From an uncultured Lachnospiraceae bacterium (GTDB lineage: Bacteria; Bacillota; Clostridia; Lachnospirales; Lachnospiraceae): a stretch of 55,916 nt of DNA. The DNA lies in assembly GCA_946411695.1 (NCBI GenBank), contig CAMKEX010000004.1, positions 1 to 55,916 on the forward strand. The letters run 5' to 3'. Made by a program: the position numbers and the translations under genes. The notes below the pieces were generated by a model. It was not told where the DNA came from. It did no database searches and was given only the letters and a program-made list of their open reading frames with translations. This document shows positions 27,317 through 36,399 of the stretch, piece after piece (within the stretch, counting starts at the first letter, position 1; every line of letters starts with the position of its first letter).

Positions 27317-28003
27317 TCACCTTAACCTTTCTATCAGAATCGCCAAAGTCACTTTAACCATGTAGTACACCGATTTTCTCATAGAGATCGATGAGGTTCC
27401 GGTTTCCCGTTCCTTCATGATCACGGGTACTTCTACGACTTTGTAGTGCTTGCGCAGAAGACGGCATACCGTTTCGGGCTCCGGATAGTCTCTGGGATAG
27501 TCTTTCACAAAAAGCTCGATTGTCCGTCTGTTGCTCATACGCATACCGGAAGTGGCATCTGTAACTGCCTTTCCGAAAAGAGTTCCCGTCAAAAACCTGA
27601 AAATACCGATTCCGATCCTTCGCACACCAGAGGACTGAAAACCTTTTTTCTCTATAAACCTTGATCCGATTACCATGTCAGCATTTTCCCGCACTAAGGT
27701 TTCTTCCATATCCTTCAGGTACAGAGCATCATGCTGACCATCACCGTCCATCTGGACAGCGATATCATAATGATTCATCATTGCATACAGATATCCTGTC
27801 TGAACTGCCCCTCCTATTCCAAGATTGATCGGAAGATCGAGCACAGGAATATCGTTGTCTCTGCAGATTTGAAGAGTATTATCCTTTGAGCAGTCATTGA
27901 TAACGATCAAATCATAATCAGGGGCGCATTTTTGAATATTCCGTACAGTATGTACGATGCTTTCGCTTTCGTTAAAGGCGGGAATGATTACCAGTTTTTT
28001 CAT
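27317..28003 (-). CDS. DPM1-like family 2 glycosyltransferase
   Basis: A 228-residue soluble GT-A enzyme that resembles polyprenyl-phosphate mannose/glucose synthases. It begins MKKLVIIPAFNESESIV. The acid motif AVQMDGDGQHD and the family signature GSRFIEKKGF are present, as is a DATSGMRM stretch. It likely loads a sugar from a nucleotide donor onto undecaprenyl phosphate for use outside the membrane by a GT-C enzyme. Candidates in the window are the DUF2142 and YfhO-type proteins. The start at 28003 is preferred because GGAAAG lies nine bases before it. Confidence 0.86.
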   Translation of the reverse strand: MKKLVIIPAFNESESIVHTVRNIQKCAPDYDLIVINDCSKDNTLQICRDNDIPVLDLPINLGIGGAVQTGYLYAMMNHYDIAVQMDGDGQHDALYLKDMEETLVRENADMVIGSRFIEKKGFQSSGVRRIGIGIFRFLTGTLFGKAVTDATSGMRMSNRRTIELFVKDYPRDYPEPETVCRLLRKHYKVVEVPVIMKERETGTSSISMRKSVYYMVKVTLAILIERLR

Positions 28004-28043
28004 TTTTTCATTCTTTCCATACAATAGTTCTGCAATATTAGTT

Positions 28044-29180
28044 TCAAGGCTTAATCATAAACATATATTTTCTGCAAAAACGATTTTTCGACAGTATTGC
28101 TATGAACAGAACACTTCCACCTACAGATACAACTTCATAAAACAGCATCAGGAGCGCCGGATTCCATGACACAGACAATGCAGCAATAAAACGGACTAAG
28201 ATTTCCATTATGATAATATGCACAAAATAGATTCCGAAAGAAATCTGCGACAAATATACTATCGGTTTTCTCAAGAATCCCGGCACATCCTTTACAAGAA
28301 GAATCAATATAAACAGGCCGACTCCACATAGGGCCACACCAGGTGAGTTGTATCTTAACACATAGTCCATTTCTTTTTGAAAAGCGTATAGCTGATAAGT
28401 ACAGACAACAGCAAAAAGAAGGATCCAGAGTATAAGCATATTTCTAACACGGACAAGTTCTCTGATACGTTCGCGGTTTTTATGAATCCAATACCCTGCC
28501 AGCACATACACAAAGAGATAATGAACGATCCCTTCACCGCCAAAATCCGTATGAACAGCGAAAGGAATCTCATTCATTTTGAAAAAAGCGCTTACCGCAG
28601 GAATGAGATATTGTGTATAGATGATTATTCCGGTAAGGGGTATAAGCCATTTGTCAAAACCTTTATGCAGAAAAAGAGAGAAAACGGGTAAAAGCATATA
28701 CATAGGTATAATAATCTGCATATACCACATACTCCCCAACGTCTTCTGACTCACAAATAATTGATTCAAAATGCAGCGCAGAAGAAGCTTCGGTAATGAT
28801 TCAAGCCTGAACATATCCGGCGCAGATATCGCCATAATGATCACGAACATAATGAAAAACCAGATTTCTGCTGTGATAAACAGGTTCAGCCAATTTGATT
28901 TGTAAAAATGGCTTATATCCTTTTTTGTCTTATACTCCCTTGTAAGCATAAGACTTCCCGTAATCATCAGAAACAAAGGGACTCCGATTCTGCTAAAAAC
29001 AGCCGCTCCCGTCTTGATCACGTTCAGATAGAGTGGAAGCACGGCTGTCTCTGCCGCCTGCCCCTCCTGAACCGCAAATGCACGATTCACTGCATGATTG
29101 AGAGAAATGGAAATGATCGCAATAGCCCGGAGGAGATCCAGATATAGGATTCGCTGTTTCTGACCTGATTCTTTATTCAT
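28044..29180 (-). CDS. acyltransferase-3 family membrane protein (second)
   Basis: A 378-residue polytopic protein with about ten helices. The first helix, ILYLDLLRAIAIISISLNHA, carries the family Arg and His residues. It resembles WecH/OafA-type O-acetyltransferases and is not a close copy of the one at 25788-26972, so two different positions or sugars may be modified. It lies 40 bases before the DPM1-like gene and about 60 bases after the fusion gene on the same strand. Confidence 0.8.
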   Translation of the reverse strand: MNKESGQKQRILYLDLLRAIAIISISLNHAVNRAFAVQEGQAAETAVLPLYLNVIKTGAAVFSRIGVPLFLMITGSLMLTREYKTKKDISHFYKSNWLNLFITAEIWFFIMFVIIMAISAPDMFRLESLPKLLLRCILNQLFVSQKTLGSMWYMQIIIPMYMLLPVFSLFLHKGFDKWLIPLTGIIIYTQYLIPAVSAFFKMNEIPFAVHTDFGGEGIVHYLFVYVLAGYWIHKNRERIRELVRVRNMLILWILLFAVVCTYQLYAFQKEMDYVLRYNSPGVALCGVGLFILILLVKDVPGFLRKPIVYLSQISFGIYFVHIIIMEILVRFIAALSVSWNPALLMLFYEVVSVGGSVLFIAILSKNRFCRKYMFMIKP

Positions 29181-29242
29181 TATACACCTACGGATTTATA
29201 CCCTTCGAACAATCTGTTTGTTGCTGCTCTTCTGTCGTTTTT

Positions 29243-30613
29243 TTAAGGCAGTGTTGTTCTTTCACCCTCCTGCAAAACCCGCAGGTTTTTGTGTGCCCGG
29301 AATGCTTCCATTACTCCGGAAATCGCACAGCTGACTTCCGGTTCAATTCCGTAAAGAATGTGTTTCGTTGACATCGCCCTTGCAAAGGCAACTAATTCAT
29401 AACGTATTCCTTCTCCGTCCAGTTGATAAAAATACCGTCTGTTTTCAGCCGGATTCTCATACCGAATCTCAAAATAATCTGTTTTCCACCAGGGAGCGGG
29501 AACCAGAATATAGCCTTTCGTCCCGGAGATGATCATCTCCCCTTCCGATTTAACCTGGTTTCCAACTTTAATTGACGCAACTGCATCCTGATACTCAAAG
29601 ATAATTCTGGTAAAAGTATCAAATCTTTGTTCCCGGTCAGCAAACCGTGAAGTAATACGCATATCACAGTAATTCGGTCCTAAAATCTGAAAGACCGGCA
29701 ATAGTGCTGTAGGTCCCCATTCACTCATACTGTCCCACTTGCCGGACAGTCCTTCCGGATCATTCGGATCCACCTGCAGAAGGCTCGTGCATGTGGCATC
29801 TACCGATGTGACTTTTCCGATCTTGCCGTTTTTGGCAAGCAGCAGAAGCCGCGAATAGGCCGTTGCATAGGCAGTCTTTAATCCCTCCATAAAGACGAGT
29901 CCTTTTTCCTCAGCAAGTTTGTACAGCCTTCTGCACTCATCTACAGAAAGAGCAACCGGTGATTCACACAGTACATGCTTTCCTGCCATCAGGGCTTTCT
30001 CTGCCTGCTCAGCGTGAAGTTCCGGGTGTGTCCTCAAATAAACTGCATCTGAAGCTTGCAGCAGTTCATCATACTGCCGTGTCATCACCGGAAGGTTCCG
30101 CAATGATTCAGATAAAATCTCCGGTTTTTCCGTACATACTCCGGACAGATGCAGACCGTTGACCAGCTGGCATTCTCTCTCAACTTTATTGATGTAGGCG
30201 GAATTACCGACGAGACCGAGGCGGAAAGACTGATCCTGGGATCTGAGCTCAGTACTGGATATTCCTGCAGTACGATCCAGATAAATCACCCTGCAGTATT
30301 CATTCAGGTAATCAAACTTTCCCTTCCAGTCAGATCCGATTGCAAAAATATCTACTCCATAGCGTCGTATATCGTCAATTTTCTGACCTTCGTATTCTTC
30401 TATGACGACTTCGTCGGCCAAGCCGGTCGCCCGAACCGCATCAACCCGCTCCATTAAGGATTGCTGAACATTGATCTTTCCACGGCTTTTATCAAAATCC
30501 TCCGCCGTGACGCCGACGATCAGATAATCCCCCAAAGCCTTTGCCCGTTCCAGCAGCCTCACATGTCCGTAATGAAGAAGATCAAAGGTCCCGTATGTGA
30601 TAACTTTGATCAT
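29243..30613 (-). CDS. cytidylyltransferase-oxidoreductase fusion
   Basis: Residues 1-126 form a glycerol-3-phosphate-cytidylyltransferase-type domain: YGTFDLLHYGHVRLL with the HxGH-like motif, GSDWKGKFDYL and RTAGISSTELR. This would make a CDP-alcohol from CTP. Residues 130-456 form a Gfo/Idh/MocA-type domain with Rossmann start LGLVGNSAYI. The family's EKP motif is changed to ESP (217-219), so the lysine that normally touches cofactor and substrate is gone. This second part may not be an ordinary dehydrogenase. The gene overlaps the upstream aminotransferase by four bases. Together they suggest activation and remodelling of a small phospho-alcohol for LicD-type transfer. The fusion is clear; the substrate is unknown. 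Confidence 0.85.
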   Translation of the reverse strand: MIKVITYGTFDLLHYGHVRLLERAKALGDYLIVGVTAEDFDKSRGKINVQQSLMERVDAVRATGLADEVVIEEYEGQKIDDIRRYGVDIFAIGSDWKGKFDYLNEYCRVIYLDRTAGISSTELRSQDQSFRLGLVGNSAYINKVERECQLVNGLHLSGVCTEKPEILSESLRNLPVMTRQYDELLQASDAVYLRTHPELHAEQAEKALMAGKHVLCESPVALSVDECRRLYKLAEEKGLVFMEGLKTAYATAYSRLLLLAKNGKIGKVTSVDATCTSLLQVDPNDPEGLSGKWDSMSEWGPTALLPVFQILGPNYCDMRITSRFADREQRFDTFTRIIFEYQDAVASIKVGNQVKSEGEMIISGTKGYILVPAPWWKTDYFEIRYENPAENRRYFYQLDGEGIRYELVAFARAMSTKHILYGIEPEVSCAISGVMEAFRAHKNLRVLQEGERTTLP

Positions 30614-31689
30614 ATGATCCCTCGTTTTCGCATATCCAGAAAAGCGTCAATCAGAACATCATAGTGCTCTTTTTTAAGATCCCCAATATGTCCTACTCTA
30701 AAGACAGTATCTTTCATCTCACCACCATTCGGACAGACCCAGATTCCGTATTCGTCTTTCATGGTGAGAAAAATGTCATAGGCAGAAGCTGTCAGCGGAT
30801 GCAGAGGAGTCACTGCATTGGACATTGACTCAGATACGATTTCAAATGGCAGCTTTTCCTCCTCTATACGAGTGCGGAAGTATTGGGCCAGATCTGCTGT
30901 GCGGCGGATCTCCATCTCCGCCCCGCCATGCTCTTTAATCTCCATAAGCCTTGTATGAATCTGACGGAGTGTACCCACTGCAGGTGTAAAAGGGGTCTGT
31001 CCCCTTTCTCCGTTTTTAAGAGCAAGATTGAGATCCAGATACATACATTTACAATGATTCTCTTCTACCCTCTTAATGCTCCGCTCAGACAGAATAATCA
31101 ATGACACTCCGGGAGGACAGGCCAGCGCTTTCTGCGATCCTGTAATCATGATATCCACACCGAGTTCTTTCATGTTGAAAGGGTCAGTCAAAAAAGCGCT
31201 GATTGAATCCGCAATAAACAGACAACCGTTGCGTTTGCAAAAAGCACTGATCATGGGCATATCATAGAGTACGCCGGTAGAAGTCTCATGGGTATTCACC
31301 ACAAAAGCAGTGTATCCCTGTCCTTCAAATTCTTTTAATCTCTCTTCTCTGAGCGCTTCCCCCGGTTTCATCTTTATAACGGTATGAGGAATCTCATGTA
31401 ATTCCAGAAGTTCTACAAACCGATGGCCAAAGCTGCCTCCGTCGACAACCAGAGCCCGGTCCCGGGAAGTAAGCACGTTCATGATCACAGACTCCATAGA
31501 GGCTGTACCTGAACCGGTTATAAAAGCTACTCTGGCATTTTCCTCCGCACCGGCAAATTCCTTTACCAGCGCCTCGTTCTCTTTCATCAGCGCTGAAAAT
31601 TCTTCTGTCCTGAAATAAGGTACCTGCTCTGCGCCGACTGCCCTCACTGCCTCACTGGACATTACCGGGCCTACTGTAAAGTTTAACAT
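30610..31689 (-). CDS. class V PLP aminotransferase
   Basis: Fold-type I aminotransferase of 359 residues in the branch of alanine-glyoxylate and 2-aminoethylphosphonate transaminases. It begins MLNFTVGPV. GSGTASMES (59-67) would bind the cofactor phosphate, Asp161 lies in FIADSIS, and the Schiff-base lysine is Lys187 in TGSQKALACPPG. Automatic naming would call it PhnW-like, but no PEP mutase or phosphonopyruvate decarboxylase is in the window, so a phosphonate role is unsupported. The four-base overlap with the cytidylyltransferase fusion suggests it adds an amino group to a carbonyl compound in the same small pathway. Confidence 0.82.
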   Translation of the reverse strand: MLNFTVGPVMSSEAVRAVGAEQVPYFRTEEFSALMKENEALVKEFAGAEENARVAFITGSGTASMESVIMNVLTSRDRALVVDGGSFGHRFVELLELHEIPHTVIKMKPGEALREERLKEFEGQGYTAFVVNTHETSTGVLYDMPMISAFCKRNGCLFIADSISAFLTDPFNMKELGVDIMITGSQKALACPPGVSLIILSERSIKRVEENHCKCMYLDLNLALKNGERGQTPFTPAVGTLRQIHTRLMEIKEHGGAEMEIRRTADLAQYFRTRIEEEKLPFEIVSESMSNAVTPLHPLTASAYDIFLTMKDEYGIWVCPNGGEMKDTVFRVGHIGDLKKEHYDVLIDAFLDMRKRGII

Positions 31690-31745
31690 CTTTTCGCTCC
31701 GTAAAAATGTTCTATCATTTCTATTATTTTGATAGTTGTGGCTGT

Positions 31746-32792
31746 CTAATTGTCCCTCATCATCTTCATGGTACGGCGGATTCCCTCTTCAATTCCGAAC
31801 CGCGCCTTCCAACCAAGCTTCTGAAGCTTTGTGCTGTCAAGCCGGGCTTTCGTCGCCTTGCTGAATCCTGCCTTTTCGACTTCATCCGGGAGATCAAATA
31901 CAACCTTTTTTCCGGCCTCTTTTGCTATGATTCCTGCGAGGTCCTTCAGGCGGATATCAGATGCAAGGTCGGCGATATTGTAAGCCTCTCCACATTCGCC
32001 CTTCAGAAGCACAGTAAGCAGACCGGAAACAGCATCTGCTACATAGGTGTAGGAGTAGTACTGTGTTCCTTCGCTTTTAAGAACTATATCTTCTCCGGCA
32101 AGCCCTTTACGCAGAAACTGCGTCAGAGCCTTGGTATCCGAGGAAAGCAGTGTCGCGCCGTAGCTTCTGGTCAGTCTGGGAATGACGATGTCCATATTCT
32201 TCTGGCGGATATATGCCTGGCAAAGCGCCTCACCGCATCTTTTGCTCTCCGGATAACCGGCCCGCAGGGTATTACAGTCAATATAGCCGCAGTAGTCCTC
32301 TTTAAACAGCTCGGTATCTCCGCGATTTTCTCCGTAGATCTCGTTAGAGGAAGCAAAAGCAAACCGTTTACAGTCATGAGAATGAGCAAACTCCAGAAGA
32401 TTTCTTGTGCCGATAATATTGGCAGTGATCGTTCCGATCGGATCCGTCGCATAGGCGACCGGATGGGTGCTGCTTGCCAGATGAATGCAATAATCCATAG
32501 ATGGAAGATCCGGGAAGTTGCCGATATTGATGTCCATCTCTACGAGATGGAGAAAAGGGCTGTCTTTATACTCAGAAAACCGCGCCTGCAGCTTTTCCAT
32601 GGATCTTCCGGTCACGTAGAGATTACACCGGAGACTTTCCTTCTCATTTTTGAACATCAGCACGTCTGAAAGAAACCGCCCGATCATACCGGTTGCACCA
32701 GTAACGAGTATCTTGCTGTCCTGCAGCTTTTCCCAGGGAAGAGGCAGTCCGGCGACATATTTCAGATCTTCATAATACAGCGCTTCATTCAT
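31746..32792 (-). CDS. NAD-dependent epimerase/dehydratase next to IspD-like gene
   Basis: Extended SDR enzyme of 348 residues. TGATGMIGRF begins the NAD site at 31, and the active-site pair is in AGYPESKRCGE (YxxxK). It overlaps the cytidylyltransferase gene by four bases, so the two are translated together. In TarIJ and Bcs1 systems an IspD-like enzyme is also paired with a reductase that makes the polyol phosphate. There, however, the reductase is a different dehydrogenase type, so the analogy is only partial. A role in making the alcohol or sugar that becomes CDP-activated is inferred. Confidence 0.8.
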   Translation of the reverse strand: MNEALYYEDLKYVAGLPLPWEKLQDSKILVTGATGMIGRFLSDVLMFKNEKESLRCNLYVTGRSMEKLQARFSEYKDSPFLHLVEMDINIGNFPDLPSMDYCIHLASSTHPVAYATDPIGTITANIIGTRNLLEFAHSHDCKRFAFASSNEIYGENRGDTELFKEDYCGYIDCNTLRAGYPESKRCGEALCQAYIRQKNMDIVIPRLTRSYGATLLSSDTKALTQFLRKGLAGEDIVLKSEGTQYYSYTYVADAVSGLLTVLLKGECGEAYNIADLASDIRLKDLAGIIAKEAGKKVVFDLPDEVEKAGFSKATKARLDSTKLQKLGWKARFGIEEGIRRTMKMMRDN

Positions 32793-33505
32793 CTCTGATC
32801 CTTTTCCTTCTTTAAATAGGCCTTGAACATCTCCAGGTCATCTTTGGTAGTCAACTTGATATTTTTATCAGAACCGGACGCAAAGTGCAGCCGCTCTCCA
32901 AGCTCCACCATCATAGTGTTTGTGTAGGAAGAACCATAGATGCCGATTTCTTTCTCAAAAGCTTCATGATAGGCAGAATCCAGTTTATTGAACTCATATG
33001 CCTGCGGAGTGGAAACACGTCTAAGGGTCTCGCGGGGAATGTACTGAACTGTAGTTGACGGATCATTTTCGTCTACAACAAAAATCTGCTCGTTGTAAGG
33101 CAGTGATGTAACTGCATTTCCATATTTTTTACAGGTCTGAATCACATCTGTCAGAACAGAAGCATCTACAAGAGGTCTGATTCCATCATGAATAATGACG
33201 GTGTCTCCCTCTTTGCAGATACCTTCCAATGCGTATACACCATTCCTGATAGATTCCTGTCCTGTTTCTCCTCCGGAGATGATTTTTTTCAGCTTCGTTA
33301 TACCGCACTGTTTTGCGTAAGCCCATACAACATCATGCCATCCTTCGATGCAGACTACTACAATCTCATCAATCATCGGGTGGGACTGGAAACCTTCCAA
33401 AGTATACATCAATACAGGCTTCTCATATACATTGATAAACTGTTTGGGAATATCCATTCCCATCCTTCTGCCGGAACCTCCGGCAATAATAATCGCAACG
33501 TTCAT
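32789..33505 (-). CDS. IspD/TarI-like cytidylyltransferase
   Basis: A 238-residue GT-A-like nucleotidyltransferase with the CTP motif IIAGGSGRRMGMDIPKQF (6-23) and DGIRPLVD. It is of the IspD, TarI and Gtp2 type, which turn a phosphorylated alcohol plus CTP into a CDP-alcohol. Its place between LicD and an SDR, away from isoprenoid genes, argues for a TarI-like job in surface decoration rather than MEP isoprenoid synthesis. TarI makes CDP-ribitol and Gtp2 makes CDP-2-glycerol; the substrate here cannot be told. AGGAG precedes the ATG. Confidence 0.85.
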   Translation of the reverse strand: MNVAIIIAGGSGRRMGMDIPKQFINVYEKPVLMYTLEGFQSHPMIDEIVVVCIEGWHDVVWAYAKQCGITKLKKIISGGETGQESIRNGVYALEGICKEGDTVIIHDGIRPLVDASVLTDVIQTCKKYGNAVTSLPYNEQIFVVDENDPSTTVQYIPRETLRRVSTPQAYEFNKLDSAYHEAFEKEIGIYGSSYTNTMMVELGERLHFASGSDKNIKLTTKDDLEMFKAYLKKEKDQR

Positions 33506-33548
33506 CCTTGTTCTCCTATCCGCTCAATGCCAATCTACTGTTTTTAAA

Positions 33549-34394
33549 TCACTTTTCCGGAAACTGCAGTATTGCAGGCTTATGGTTCTTTCTGGCTTCC
33601 ATGGGCGGAAGCTGCATATAGTCACCGTACTGCTCCCGCAGCAGTTCATCATACCCAGTCGGGATCAGGATGGTGCCCTTTCCAAAGGGTACTTCCAGAA
33701 TCGGTTCCAGATCCTCTTTTCGGATCATATTGTCAAATGGCCTTGTATCACAGGAAAAACCATAGATTCCCGAATCGGTTCCTTCATCAATCCGGCACCA
33801 ATGTCTGCATGCGAGATACAGCTTTCTTCTGTTTAACCTCAAAACAGACAGACCGATATGACCGATTCTGCAGACTGCCATAATTATATCTCTCTTCAGG
33901 CCTTTACCCGCAACATAGGGAGCTCCTATTTCCCGTAAAATGCGGATCTTTCCGATTGCCCATGCGTGTTTCATATGTTTTTCCCTGATTTTACGGTCAG
34001 GATGGAGCGTATCGAAAGGAAACAGATCCAGGTAGATGCCGAAATCACAGGGGATATCTCGAAACTGCTCTGTCACAAAACGAGTTCCCTTCATGGTAAA
34101 TTGTCCGGTCATCAGAGGATAGTGATCATTTTCATCCGCATCCAGAATCATATATTTATCGGAATAGTCTTTTTTGACAATTTTCTTCAGCTTAATATAA
34201 TCCTTTCGCAGAATTGCCAGATCAATATCGTCATCCCAGGGAATCATGTCTTTATGCCTGACTGCACCGAGGAGCGTGCCCCCGATTGCAAACCAGGTCA
34301 GATGATTCTCCTTGCAGATCCTGCCGAAATCCGCGAGCATCTCCTTCTCCAGATTTTGAATTCTTTCTAAAACTTCCGGTTCGTAACTGCTCAT
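33549..34394 (-). CDS. LicD family phosphotransferase (first copy)
   Basis: A 281-residue protein. The LicD signature is FAIGGTLLGAVRHKDMIPWD (35-54) followed by DDIDLAILRKDY, the nucleotidyltransferase-type acidic site. Known LicD enzymes move phosphocholine from CDP-choline to sugars on teichoic acid or LPS; relatives move other phospho-alcohols. No choline uptake or kinase gene is here, so choline is not assumed. It follows the second copy by 33 bases and is about as long. The two differ enough to have different acceptors or donors. GAGGAG precedes the ATG. Confidence 0.88.
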   Translation of the reverse strand: MSSYEPEVLERIQNLEKEMLADFGRICKENHLTWFAIGGTLLGAVRHKDMIPWDDDIDLAILRKDYIKLKKIVKKDYSDKYMILDADENDHYPLMTGQFTMKGTRFVTEQFRDIPCDFGIYLDLFPFDTLHPDRKIREKHMKHAWAIGKIRILREIGAPYVAGKGLKRDIIMAVCRIGHIGLSVLRLNRRKLYLACRHWCRIDEGTDSGIYGFSCDTRPFDNMIRKEDLEPILEVPFGKGTILIPTGYDELLREQYGDYMQLPPMEARKNHKPAILQFPEK

Positions 34395-34427
34395 ATATCT
34401 CCTCTCAAGGATATATAAATATCCTGA

Positions 34428-35285
34428 TCAATTGTCAGCGTATTTTCCAAAATCAAGAATCTCCGGGCTATGATTGATACGCTTTTCCGGCGGGGGTACC
34501 TGCATATAGTCTCCAAAGCGTGTTTTAAGCATCTTATCGCAGTCATTGACTATGCTCACTTCAATGTCTCCGAACATTGCCTTTTTCAGCGGAAACAGAT
34601 CTTTTTTTCTGATGATGCAGAGTCTTGCCGCGGGATCTCCTAAAATTGTATAGGTGTTGGTTTTCCCTGTATACTGCAGCGCCAGCTTTTTGTATCTGCG
34701 GTATATTTTTTCCGGAGTAAGCCGGCTTACCTTCAGACCGCGATGCACACACCCGCACAGCAGATAACGCAGCTTCTTTGCGAATTCGACATCTTTGACA
34801 AAGCGGAAATAATCAATGTTTGAAAGTACATACAGGTCATGGAGACGCTGTGTCTTTCGGATCAGTTTCTCAGCCTTGACCGGATCATCCGGTATATTTT
34901 CAAAGACAAAAATATCCATAAAGATTCCTATTTCGAACCTGTCCCTCGCAAGGTCAATAATAAATCTTGTCCCCTTGAGACTGAGATTAGGAATCAGATT
35001 GTAATAAGGTCTGGGGGTATCCGGACCATTTACGAGGTATTTTTCGCCGAGTTCTTTGGGCGCGATCTTAAGAAACTTCTCGTAGTCTCTTCGCAGCATA
35101 CCGACATCAATATCATCGTCCCACGGAATCATATCGTGGTCACGCATGGTCCCAATCGCTGTACCGGCGATAACAAAATATTTAATATCATGTTTCTCGC
35201 ACAGGGCGATAAAATCGCGAAACATGGTTTTTTCAATTTTCTGCAGTCGATCCAGGACTTCAGGATCATATGTTTTTCCACCCAT
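34428..35285 (-). CDS. LicD family phosphotransferase (second copy)
   Basis: A 285-residue paralogue of the neighbouring LicD. Its signature is FVIAGTAIGTMRDHDMIPWD (37-56) followed by DDIDVGMLRRDY. Both copies share the C-terminal pattern of a FGDYMQVPP-like motif and a final basic-hydrophobic end. The frame opens at a TTG at 35300, but AAAGGA lies six bases before ATG 35285, which is used. Duplicated licD genes beside two different cytidylyltransferases fit transfer of two different phospho-groups, or one group to two positions. Confidence 0.87.
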   Translation of the reverse strand: MGGKTYDPEVLDRLQKIEKTMFRDFIALCEKHDIKYFVIAGTAIGTMRDHDMIPWDDDIDVGMLRRDYEKFLKIAPKELGEKYLVNGPDTPRPYYNLIPNLSLKGTRFIIDLARDRFEIGIFMDIFVFENIPDDPVKAEKLIRKTQRLHDLYVLSNIDYFRFVKDVEFAKKLRYLLCGCVHRGLKVSRLTPEKIYRRYKKLALQYTGKTNTYTILGDPAARLCIIRKKDLFPLKKAMFGDIEVSIVNDCDKMLKTRFGDYMQVPPPEKRINHSPEILDFGKYADN

Positions 35286-35354
35286 TGGTAATCCTTTCAA
35301 CAGTTTCCCGCAATTATCGATAATAAAAGCAGCTGACCGTATCTACTCTGCCCT

Positions 35355-36389
35355 TTACTTTCTCTTTTTCAGATAAATCAGGCGGTATAAAAGCATAAGC
35401 TTCTTTTTTTGAAAAAGATTCCACATCAACCATGTTGTGAATCCCTGCTGCAGCAGATATTTCTGCTCCCGCCTTCCTGTACGTATCAAAAAAGCCTTTT
35501 CTTCCCGAAAAGTTTTCAAAGTTGACATGATTGTCTTTTTATCCAGCCATTCTATACCCGGACGCAGCCGGTCATACAACTCTGCAATATAATCTTTTGT
35601 CAGCCAGAGCTGCCATTCACCGGGCAGTTCATTTTTCACATTATATTTACGGACTATTTTTTCTTCCTTGTGCAGACATCTGATAATCGAGTCATACACA
35701 TTTTTCGAATATTTACCGGTTGTACTGTGTTCCAGCCTCTGCAGCCATCGGTAATATACGCCCGGATTCAGAACAATCGTGCCTCCGGCCTCATAGCATG
35801 ACAGATTAAACATGACATCTTCATATCCGAAACGCATGCTTTCGTCAAATCGGATCCCGTGTTTAATCAGATATCCCTTCCTGTACATGCCAGTCCACAC
35901 TCCGGACCTTGCCTTTTTGATTTCCCCATACTTACGTCCAATCTCTCCTGCACTGATTGCCTGCAGAGAAAATCCTCCTGTCACAGTTTCCGTGATAACT
36001 ATCCCGTTATATGTTTCTGTTTTTGCCCTGCAGAATCTCACTACATCAGCATTCTCCCGCTTTGCAAGCGTGTAATTCTCTGATATTAATCCGGGCAAAT
36101 ACTCATCATCATTGTCACAGAATGTGATATACTCTCCCCTGGCAAGATCCAGTCCGGCATTTCGGGCAGAGCAGATGCCGCCGTTGGGTTTATGAAGCAC
36201 AACCACACGTTCGTCCTTTTGGGCAAGCCTGTCACATATTGCACCGCTGCCATCCTTAGAGCCATCATCAACAACAATCAATTCGAAGCCGTCAAATTCC
36301 TGTCGAAGAACAGAATCCACTGCATTTTCAATATATGCCTCCGAATTATAGACTGGCATGATCACACTTACCATTACACCATCACTCAT
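35355..36389 (-). CDS. family 2 glycosyltransferase
   Basis: A 344-residue GT-A enzyme with VSVIMPVYNSEAYIENAVDS at the start, VVDDGSKDGS for the nucleotide, and a DxD-type FCDNDDEY motif near residue 93. The C-terminal third is basic with a few hydrophobic stretches, which may hold it at the membrane. It probably adds one sugar of the repeat unit. It lies 11 bases after rfbC on the same strand, so rhamnose or a rhamnose acceptor is a reasonable but unproven guess. Confidence 0.85.
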   Translation of the reverse strand: MSDGVMVSVIMPVYNSEAYIENAVDSVLRQEFDGFELIVVDDGSKDGSGAICDRLAQKDERVVVLHKPNGGICSARNAGLDLARGEYITFCDNDDEYLPGLISENYTLAKRENADVVRFCRAKTETYNGIVITETVTGGFSLQAISAGEIGRKYGEIKKARSGVWTGMYRKGYLIKHGIRFDESMRFGYEDVMFNLSCYEAGGTIVLNPGVYYRWLQRLEHSTTGKYSKNVYDSIIRCLHKEEKIVRKYNVKNELPGEWQLWLTKDYIAELYDRLRPGIEWLDKKTIMSTLKTFREEKAFLIRTGRREQKYLLQQGFTTWLMWNLFQKKKLMLLYRLIYLKKRK

Positions 36390-36399
36390 TACTTTTTCC

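Noticed and set aside
30610-31689. Phosphonate (2-aminoethylphosphonate) pathway
   Set aside because: The aminotransferase is of a related class, but no PEP mutase or phosphonopyruvate decarboxylase is present in the window.
32789-33505. Isoprenoid pathway IspD
   Set aside because: The fold fits, but the neighbours are LicD, an SDR and glycan genes and the start overlaps an SDR, so a TarI-like role is more likely.
33549-35285. Phosphocholine decoration
   Set aside because: LicD genes alone do not show choline use; no choline transporter, choline kinase or choline-binding protein was seen.
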